Shown: positions 1-5,094 of the stretch, one piece after another
Numbering within the stretch: position 1 is the stretch's first letter
How the letters are laid out: every line of letters begins with the position of its first letter
Assembly (NCBI GenBank): GCA_012974295.1
Contig: JAAXQM010000192.1
Span: forward strand, 1 to 5,094
DNA length: 5,094 bases
Direction: 5' to 3'
DNA from: Dehalococcoidales bacterium
GTDB lineage: Bacteria; Chloroflexota; Dehalococcoidia; E44-bin15
Position numbers and translations under genes: made by a program
The notes under the pieces: model-generated
What the model was told of the DNA's origin: nothing
What the model saw: only the letters and a program-made list of their open reading frames with translations
Databases searched by the model: none

Positions 1-2
1 AC

Positions 3-233
3 ATTAACGCCATCGTCGACTTTCCTATTGCCCGTGAAACTGTAGGGGTTTTAGCATCGCAGTTTGTAGAAGGCGAAGACTATTCGCCTAGGATTGTTGT
101 AACGTATGGATACACCACGACGAGCGTTCCCACCATGTCACAATGGGGTATGATTGGAATGGCCATAGTATTGGCTGCCTTCCTTATATGGTCTGTGAGG
201 AGAAGATGGGTCATCGGAACTGGTAAGAATTAG
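3..233 (+). CDS. C-terminal end of an exported/surface protein with IPTL-CTERM-like sorting tail (5' truncated)
   Basis: This open frame enters from the left edge and runs 76 codons to TAG at 231-233; its start lies outside the window. Fragment residues 28-35 read SPRIVVTY, which resembles the last strand of DNRLRE/CBM96-type beta-sandwich domains of bacterial surface proteins; that match is from memory and tentative. Residues 42-49 read VPTMSQWG, followed by a hydrophobic helix of about 16 residues (MIGMAIVLAAFLIWSV) and the basic cluster RRRW. Motif, transmembrane helix and arginine cluster at the extreme C-terminus are the layout of the IPTL-CTERM putative protein-sorting signal. The inferred product is therefore an exported protein held in the membrane, or processed there, by its C-terminus. 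The main function cannot be read from this fragment. It appears separate from the downstream operon, because a hairpin terminator and a long gap follow. Confidence 0.8.
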   Translation: MNAIVDFPIARETVGVLASQFVEGEDYSPRIVVTYGYTTTSVPTMSQWGMIGMAIVLAAFLIWSVRRRWVIGTGKN

Positions 234-270
234 GAAAAGCTAGAATAAGTACTACCTATCAAGAGATTAC

Positions 271-300
271 GAGGGGCTACCCGATAATGGGTGGCCCCTT
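271..300 (+). terminator. GC-rich hairpin, probable transcription terminator
   Basis: The arms 273-282 (GGGGCTACCC) and 289-298 (GGGTGGCCCC) pair over ten base pairs with one G-U pair. An outer A-T and a G-U pair extend the stem to 271-300, and the loop is the six bases GATAAT. It lies 37 bases after the stop of the upstream gene. The following tract (TTACCTTACT) is only moderately T-rich, so termination may be incomplete or factor-assisted. Position and stem strength still make an end-of-transcript role the simplest reading. Confidence 0.65.
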
Positions 301-458
301 ACCTTACTAGCACAACCTCACGATATATTTTTTCAACTACATTCTGCACGCACATCTGTGCAGCTACTGCTGATGTATATAATACCGTAGGCCCTCCCTA
401 TTTCCTCTTCCCTTATAGCCAGCGTAGCCTCGCCTTGCCCAATGGGGTTTGAGGAAAC

Positions 459-488
459 TTGACAAAAATCATGTAAATAGCTTAGAGT
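459..488 (+). promoter_or_regulatory. Candidate sigma70-type promoter for the flavoprotein operon
   Basis: A perfect -35 hexamer TTGACA lies at 459-464. An 18-base spacer separates it from TAGAGT at 483-488, which matches four of six positions of TATAAT. Transcription would start near 495 and leave a leader of about 80 bases before the ATG at 577. It is the best-placed promoter-like pair in the gap. The -10 is imperfect and the organism's promoter preferences are unknown. Confidence 0.4.
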
Positions 489-576
489 ACCTATTACTAA
501 AAATTCGCAATTCCATTAACGATGGCCAGTACACGCTGGTTACAATATCGGAAAGAAGTTTATCGAGTGTGAAACG

Positions 577-1959
577 ATGTCAAGAAAGGTAGTAGTCATC
601 GGATCCGGTATTGGGGGATGTGCTGTTGCTTCGCTCCTGGCAAAGGGAGGGGACGACGTGACCCTGCTGGAGGCACACCCATTTCCCGGGGGGCGATGTG
701 CCACTATGGAGAAGCAGGGGTTCCATTACGATTTCGGGGTGCACATGTTTAGCAGGGGGAACCGAGGCCCCCACGGCGAAGTGAACCGTAGATTGAATGG
801 TGATCTGAGATGGATCACACGGGATCCTTCTTGCCGTGTCTTGGGAAGGGTAGAATTTGACTTTCCCCTGGATATCAAGCCACTGCAGCGCCAGGTGAAG
901 GTAGCGCGAAGCCTGGGGGTCGGAGTGAAGAGCTATGCCGGTGCCTTTCGCCTCATTCGTTCCCTGATAAAAGGAGATAATGTGGAGGCGAATGACGAAA
1001 TACGTCTGCAAGACTACATCTCCCGTTTCACCGATGATGAAATGATCCATCTGTTTATAAACTGCCTCTCACAGCTCTACTTCGCCCTATCCTACAAGGA
1101 GGCATCCGCCGGAGAGTTTATCTGGTGCTTCTCACGCATGTTCAAAGATGCCTGTTTTGGCTACCCGGTTGGGGGTAGTGGCGAGATCCCAAGATCTTTC
1201 CTCAGGGGTCTCGAGCGGTTCGGTGGTAAAGCGCATTTCAATGAGCCTGTTGTCGGCGTAGATATAGAAAATGGAACCATAAGGGGGGTAAATACAGCTT
1301 CGGGAGATTACCCTGCTGATACTGTCATATCCAACTGCGGGATTCTTCGTACCATTGATCTGGCAGGTAGAGAACACTTCCCCGAGGACTATGTGAGAAA
1401 GGCGGAGCAATATCAGTATTCAAATTCATATGTCACCATAAAATACGCTTTAGAGCGACCGGTTGTCCCCTATCCAGCGGTCTTCTACATGCCTGACGTT
1501 CCCCCAGATAGAGTCTTCCGATATGTGGAAGAAAAGACGGTACCGGAAGACCCGTATCTTTTCATGCCAGTACCGACGAATCATGACACGGCCCTTGCAC
1601 CCGATGGAAAACAACTGGTGATCGTGGGCACCGCCGCTCCTCCACAAGCTTCAGACGAGCTTTGCTCTGCAATACTGGATAGGGTTCACAGCAAGGTTTG
1701 CGAGCTTTTCCCTCACCTGGAAGCGGCCATTATTTGGCAATCCCGGTCAGGGAGCACTGACGCGGCGGAATTGACCGGACACTATGCGGGCGAGGCGATA
1801 GGCCTTGCTCAGATTCCGGGACAGGCGGGAAGTTTGCGACCCGAACCTGGCACCCCGGTAACAGGGCTATGGCTGGTTGGTGCCGATGCGGGCTCACGTG
1901 GTATCGGGACTGAGATGGCAGCAGGAAGCGCTCTGCGCCTAGCAGATATCTTGAAATGA
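577..1959 (+). CDS. FAD-dependent oxidoreductase, phytoene desaturase / carotenoid isomerase-like
   Basis: This 460-aa flavoprotein belongs to the CrtI-like branch of the FAD-dependent amine oxidase/desaturase superfamily. Seen in the sequence: an N-terminal Rossmann fold with G9-S-G11-I-G13-G14, acidic E32 at the end of strand 2 where it would bind the FAD ribose, and the G38-G39-R40 motif after it. GGSGEIP at 199-205 is the usual glycine-rich segment before the second dinucleotide-domain part, and ADTVISN lies at 247-253. The C-terminal FAD segment covers about 426-460 (TPVTGLWLVGADAGSRGIGTE and onward). No signal peptide or clear membrane helix is seen, so a cytosolic or membrane-peripheral enzyme is likely. 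The length is slightly below typical CrtI (about 490-500 aa). The ATG at 577 has only a weak ribosome site (GAG at 565-567), but no ATG, GTG or TTG lies in frame in the nearby upstream bases. It is the first gene of the probable operon. The substrate is unknown; desaturation, saturation or isomerisation of a polyene or isoprenoid would fit the family. Confidence 0.85.
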   Translation: MSRKVVVIGSGIGGCAVASLLAKGGDDVTLLEAHPFPGGRCATMEKQGFHYDFGVHMFSRGNRGPHGEVNRRLNGDLRWITRDPSCRVLGRVEFDFPLDIKPLQRQVKVARSLGVGVKSYAGAFRLIRSLIKGDNVEANDEIRLQDYISRFTDDEMIHLFINCLSQLYFALSYKEASAGEFIWCFSRMFKDACFGYPVGGSGEIPRSFLRGLERFGGKAHFNEPVVGVDIENGTIRGVNTASGDYPADTVISNCGILRTIDLAGREHFPEDYVRKAEQYQYSNSYVTIKYALERPVVPYPAVFYMPDVPPDRVFRYVEEKTVPEDPYLFMPVPTNHDTALAPDGKQLVIVGTAAPPQASDELCSAILDRVHSKVCELFPHLEAAIIWQSRSGSTDAAELTGHYAGEAIGLAQIPGQAGSLRPEPGTPVTGLWLVGADAGSRGIGTEMAAGSALRLADILK

Positions 1960-1962
1960 GAT

Positions 1963-1968
1963 GGAGGG
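1963..1968 (+). promoter_or_regulatory. Shine-Dalgarno site deciding the start of the second flavoprotein
   Basis: GGAGGG lies four bases before the ATG at 1973. The alternative in-frame ATG at 1961 overlaps this site and has no purine-rich site of its own upstream, so initiation at 1973 is preferred. Confidence 0.7.
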
Positions 1969-1972
1969 TGAA

Positions 1973-3700
1973 ATGGCTAAGGTCGAGCAGGAATACGATG
2001 TAATCATTATCGGTGGCGGTATCAATGGTATAACGGCGGGGTGTTACCTGCAGAAGGCAGGGCTCAAAGTGCTCATCTTAGAGCGACGGGATGAGGTTGG
2101 CTGCTTCTGCTCAACCCAGGAGTTGCTGCACCCTGGAGCCATGGTAAGCGTTCATGCCAATGGTTTGTTCCCTGCCATTGGTCCCGCTCCCCTTGACCTT
2201 GACCTTGACAGATTTGGCATGGAGATACTTATGCCCGGGCCCATAGTATATTTTGCTCCCTTTAAGGATGGCACTGCACTGGCATGGCACTGGTACGACC
2301 CGAAAGTAACCTACGATATATGGCGCCGTGTAAATGAGAAAGACGCTGAAACATTCCGCACCATAGCGAAGATGATTGGCCCGATACTGCAAAGCGATCT
2401 TGCCCCGGAAATGCTGAGTATGATGTTCTATGAACCAATGACCGATGAAAGCTTTTTAAACCTGCAGAACATACTGGACATGTTTTCAAGCATGGTACCT
2501 GCCTTTCCCAAAGATTCTTTATACCTCACCGGTGTTGAGGTGCTGAATGAAATGTGGGAGGACGAGCGTAGCAAGGTATTTTTATCTGGCTGGCCGATCA
2601 CACTCGCCGTGGATATAATGAGCCGCATCGCCGGCTCTACGACGGTCCTGATGATGACTGCTCTGATGGCGGGCGCGGGTATCGCCTATGTTGGCACCGG
2701 CAGGGGTGGTAGCCATAACCTTACCCATGCCCTAACCAGATGTTTTCTCCATCACGGTGGCAAGATACTCGCCGGTTGCCCAGTAGCCAAAATAGTCGTC
2801 GACAGCGGGGAGGCGAGAGGTGTTGCCCTGTCCAAGGATGCCATCTACCCCGAAGCCGAGTTTCGGGCAAGGAGAGCGGTGATAAGCAATCTTAGCCCGT
2901 ATCCCACATTTATCGAGCTTGTAGGCGAGGATAATCTGCCGACCTTTGCCACCCTAGGGGCAAGGAAGTTTGACTACAGGGGGTCTCCCTTATTTACAAC
3001 CTGGTGGGTGCTAAATGAGCGGCCAAAATGGAAGTGCATCGATAGATTCCCCGAGATAGACCGGGGGTTTAGCTTCAACTTCGGTGCCGAGAGCATGGCC
3101 GATATTTTCAGGATGGATGAGCATGTCATGGTATTGGACACACCACCCGACCCACCGGTGAATATGGGCTATTGCATTCACAGCTTCTGTGATGCCGATC
3201 CGTCACAGGCGCCACCCGGCCAGTACAACGTACTTGCCTGGGCTAATGTACCCACCATGATCAGACCATTGGGTGGTCCGGAGAAATGGGATGACATAAG
3301 GGAGGACTATGGGGATAAGGTGGAAGATAGCCTAAACGACCTAATGCCCAATCTGAAGAGTGCAAAGATCGCACGTTACTGTGATACCCCCTGGGATACC
3401 TGGCGAAGAAATCCGAGTTCTAGAGGCCATATGAGCAGCGGATACTACGGGGAAAGACAGTGGTGGAGCTGGAGACCGTTCGCTGGCTGCGGAGCACCGC
3501 GGACCCCCATTGATAAGCTCTACATTAGCAACTCGATAGGAAGCATCTCGGTAAGCTCTCTTGGGGGTGGTTATACGTGTGCCAAGGTGGTAGCTGAAGA
3601 TCTCGGGGTGAGGAACCAGGATTGGTGGGCAAGCAAACCAGGGGATTATACCAAGCTCATCGTGGACAGAATGGGGGTTAAGATTGGCCTCATAGATTGA
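1973..3700 (+). CDS. FAD-dependent oxidoreductase, PYROXD2/CrtI-like, with divergent FAD motifs
   Basis: This 575-aa flavoprotein belongs to the PYROXD2 / phytoene desaturase-like family and is close to PYROXD2 in length (about 580 aa). The start at 1973 is chosen for its strong GGAGGG site; starting at 1961 would add four residues (MEGE). Seen: Rossmann motif G14-G-G16-I-N18-G19, E37 with R38-R39 after it, a glycine-rich segment GTGRGGSHNL at 241-250, VISN at 303-306, a WRP stretch at 500-502, PRTPIDKLY at 509-517 and a terminal glycine cluster G531-G533. Two oddities stand out. The Gly-Gly pair that usually follows the E-R-R strand is G43-C44 (VGCFCST), and the HPGGG-like element expected about ten residues after the RTP strand reads SISVS. 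FAD contacts may therefore differ, or the reaction may have changed. No export signal is seen. It follows the first flavoprotein by 13 bases and is an evident paralogue of the next gene. The substrate is unknown. Confidence 0.85.
   Translation: MAKVEQEYDVIIIGGGINGITAGCYLQKAGLKVLILERRDEVGCFCSTQELLHPGAMVSVHANGLFPAIGPAPLDLDLDRFGMEILMPGPIVYFAPFKDGTALAWHWYDPKVTYDIWRRVNEKDAETFRTIAKMIGPILQSDLAPEMLSMMFYEPMTDESFLNLQNILDMFSSMVPAFPKDSLYLTGVEVLNEMWEDERSKVFLSGWPITLAVDIMSRIAGSTTVLMMTALMAGAGIAYVGTGRGGSHNLTHALTRCFLHHGGKILAGCPVAKIVVDSGEARGVALSKDAIYPEAEFRARRAVISNLSPYPTFIELVGEDNLPTFATLGARKFDYRGSPLFTTWWVLNERPKWKCIDRFPEIDRGFSFNFGAESMADIFRMDEHVMVLDTPPDPPVNMGYCIHSFCDADPSQAPPGQYNVLAWANVPTMIRPLGGPEKWDDIREDYGDKVEDSLNDLMPNLKSAKIARYCDTPWDTWRRNPSSRGHMSSGYYGERQWWSWRPFAGCGAPRTPIDKLYISNSIGSISVSSLGGGYTCAKVVAEDLGVRNQDWWASKPGDYTKLIVDRMGVKIGLID
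2192..2209 (+). repeat. Three in-frame copies of CTTGAC within the second flavoprotein gene
   Basis: Three perfect tandem hexamers encode Leu-Asp repeated three times (residues 74-79). The paralogue downstream has a shorter DDLDL at the matching place, so a small slippage expansion is possible. It is likely neutral, and is listed because it is the only clear tandem repeat in the window. Confidence 0.6.
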
Positions 3701-3718
3701 AGCGCCCAATCCGATGAA

Positions 3719-3725
3719 AGAGGAG
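3719..3725 (+). promoter_or_regulatory. Shine-Dalgarno site for a GTG-started gene
   Basis: AGAGGAG lies eight bases before GTG at 3734. This near-ideal match and spacing decides the start, because no in-frame ATG lies nearby; the ATG at 3714 is in another frame and stops after four codons. Confidence 0.8.
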
Positions 3726-3733
3726 TAATTATC

Positions 3734-5094
3734 GTGGAGAATGAGAAATACGATGTAATTATCGTCGGGGGAGGGCCCAACGGCCTCACAGCAGGCGCGT
3801 ACCTTGCTCGTGCTGGTGCGAGAGTGCTGCTGATAGAAAGGCGTCATGAAACTGGTGGGGGACTGGTAAGCGAAGACTTCTCTGCCTTTCGGTTCAATCT
3901 CCATGCTATCTACATGTTGATGATGGATGTCATGCCGCCGTATGATGATCTGGACCTCTACGCCGAGGGCTGTGTCTACCTGCAACCCGAGGTGCAGGTC
4001 TCCTTGCTCACCAGGGATGGTAAGGCGCTGACCCTCTACCGTGACCTTGACCACAGCGTCGAATCTATCAGGAAGTTCTCACCGAAGGACGCCGAGAGAT
4101 TTCGCGACGTCTATTTGGAATCCAAGGAGCTGTCATACGGGGCGATAATTCCACTCACGTACACCCTCCCTGTGCCTACTCTCGATTTTGCTGACATGCT
4201 CCAGAAAAGCGATATCGGGCAAAAGATACTCGATATCGGAGAAAAGACGCCCAGGGAAATCGTAGATGAATGGGGCTTTGAGAACCCGCTCCTACAGACC
4301 TTGATTCTACACCTTGTTTGTATGTGGGGGTTGGAACCGGATGTCTCCGGGGTAGGTTTCCTAGTCCCTCTCTATCTTAACCGCATGTTGAATATGTCAC
4401 TCATAAAAGGCGGATCACATCGGCTATCCTCAGCACTGCAGAGGTCGATTATCGCCACCGGCGGTGATGTCCTCGAAAGTTATACAGTCACAAAGATAGT
4501 TGTCGAAGATGGGACCGCCACGGGCGTCGAGGTAGGCCTGACTAATGCTGAAGAACAGGGCAGGAAGACCTTCGAGGCTAAGGTCGTGATCACCTCAACC
4601 GATCCGCTGACAACATTTACCAAGCTCATCACGGAAGAGATTATGGAACCAATTTCCATAGGCTGTGTCGAAACGGCAAAGCAATGGGAATGGGAGCACT
4701 GGAGTCTGTTTGGGCTTCACCTCGCCCTGAAGGAGAGACCACAGTTTAGAGCTGCCGATTTCGACCCTGCGGTTAATGATGCTTTCATCAAGATTATTGG
4801 CTATGACAACCCGGATGATTTCCTATCCCATCTCAACGGTTTGGGGGCAGGTGAGCTTAGCACCGCCGGTCATATTACTGTTACCAGCGATCTTGACCCT
4901 TTACAGGCTCCCGTGGATGTCCAGCCAGGGGTAGCCACGCTTAGATTTGAGGCACTGGCGCCGTATGAGGCTAAGGAGGGCAAATGGGACGATATCGCTG
5001 CAAGTTATGGCGACCGCCTTTTATCAACAATCCAGGAGTATGCACCAAATGTTGACAGGAGTAAGATAATTCGCAGGTACGATAATTCCCCGAC
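3734..5094 (+). CDS. FAD-dependent oxidoreductase, PYROXD2/CrtI-like (3' truncated by window end)
   Basis: I translated this frame from GTG at 3734; it stays open for 453 codons and leaves the window without a stop. Comparison with the preceding paralogue suggests roughly 90-110 residues are missing, including the C-terminal FAD segment. Seen: Rossmann motif G12-G-G14-P-N16-G17, E35-R36-R37, the canonical glycine triplet G41-G42-G43 (where the preceding gene has G-C), a glycine-rich segment KGGSHRLSSAL at 225-235, VVITSTD at 284-290, and KWDDIAASYGDRLL near the end, which aligns with KWDDIREDYGDKVE of the second gene. The first 37 aligned residues of the two share 24 identities by eye. The product is a probable cytosolic FAD enzyme acting on a hydrophobic unsaturated substrate; the reaction is unknown. 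It lies 33 bases after the second flavoprotein and is probably co-transcribed with it. Confidence 0.85.
   Translation, partial: MENEKYDVIIVGGGPNGLTAGAYLARAGARVLLIERRHETGGGLVSEDFSAFRFNLHAIYMLMMDVMPPYDDLDLYAEGCVYLQPEVQVSLLTRDGKALTLYRDLDHSVESIRKFSPKDAERFRDVYLESKELSYGAIIPLTYTLPVPTLDFADMLQKSDIGQKILDIGEKTPREIVDEWGFENPLLQTLILHLVCMWGLEPDVSGVGFLVPLYLNRMLNMSLIKGGSHRLSSALQRSIIATGGDVLESYTVTKIVVEDGTATGVEVGLTNAEEQGRKTFEAKVVITSTDPLTTFTKLITEEIMEPISIGCVETAKQWEWEHWSLFGLHLALKERPQFRAADFDPAVNDAFIKIIGYDNPDDFLSHLNGLGAGELSTAGHITVTSDLDPLQAPVDVQPGVATLRFEALAPYEAKEGKWDDIAASYGDRLLSTIQEYAPNVDRSKIIRRYDNSP

Larger units (their letters stand above)
234..576. other. Intergenic region between the sorting-tail protein and the flavoprotein operon
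   Basis: This stretch of 343 bases has no convincing coding frame on either strand. It contains the hairpin at 271-300, a perfect but isolated TATAAT at 378-383, a short inverted repeat at 344-349/358-363 (CTGCAC/GTGCAG) and the best promoter candidate at 459-488. I saw no tRNA, no recognisable riboswitch and no insertion-sequence ends. Confidence 0.7.

Noticed and set aside
344..363. Inverted repeat CTGCAC/GTGCAG with an eight-base loop
   Set aside because: The stem is only six base pairs, has no T-run after it and is not placed over a promoter element. It is too weak to call an operator or terminator.
378..383. Perfect TATAAT as a promoter -10
   Set aside because: No -35-like hexamer lies 16-18 bases upstream, and TG is one base out of the extended -10 position. 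It may be chance in an AT-rich stretch.
580..1050. Minus-strand open frame of 156 codons inside the first flavoprotein
   Set aside because: It is fully antisense to the well-supported FAD-binding domain, with no motif and no ribosome site noted.
3341..4054. Long minus-strand open frame (237 codons) across the junction of the second and third flavoproteins
   Set aside because: It lies antisense to two clearly coding genes, shows no recognisable motif and spans their ribosome-binding region. It is a shadow of codon use on the other strand.
577..5094. Naming the genes crtI, crtN or crtD and calling a carotenoid operon
   Set aside because: Family resemblance is at superfamily level only. No phytoene synthase or other carotenoid gene is in view, and PYROXD2-like members often have other or unknown substrates.

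Overview
The window looks like an environmental bacterial chromosome fragment with roughly balanced base composition. All supportable genes lie on the + strand. The organism cannot be fixed from sequence alone. The truncated upstream protein ends in an IPTL-CTERM-type tail, and the rest is a tandem run of CrtI/PYROXD2-like flavoproteins. That pairing suggests an uncultured, possibly sediment- or groundwater-associated lineage; Chloroflexota (Dehalococcoidia) is my guess, held with low confidence.

Layout. Positions 3-233 hold the last 76 codons of a surface or exported protein: a beta-strand-rich end, then a Val-Pro-Thr-Met-Ser-Gln-Trp-Gly motif, a hydrophobic helix and an Arg-Arg-Arg stop. 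A strong GC-rich hairpin at 271-300 probably ends that transcript. The 343-base gap (234-576) also holds a candidate sigma70-type promoter at 459-488.

Three FAD-dependent oxidoreductase genes follow in the same direction: 577-1959 (460 aa), 1973-3700 (575 aa) and 3734 to beyond the window end (453 codons seen). The gaps of 13 and 33 bases, and the good Shine-Dalgarno sequences before genes 2 and 3, point to one operon. All three carry an N-terminal Rossmann FAD-binding motif and the middle landmarks of the phytoene desaturase / carotenoid isomerase / PYROXD2 superfamily. The C-terminal FAD-contact segment is visible in the first two; in the third it lies past the window end. The second and third are clearly closer to each other than to the first.

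How they work together is inferred. Three different members of one redox family in a row suggest successive desaturation, saturation or isomerisation steps on a hydrophobic polyene or isoprenoid-like substrate, or a hetero-oligomeric enzyme. No phytoene synthase, prenyltransferase or other carotenoid gene is in view, so calling this a carotenoid operon is not justified. Gene 2 departs from the usual family motifs at two FAD-contact sites and is the most unusual item here.
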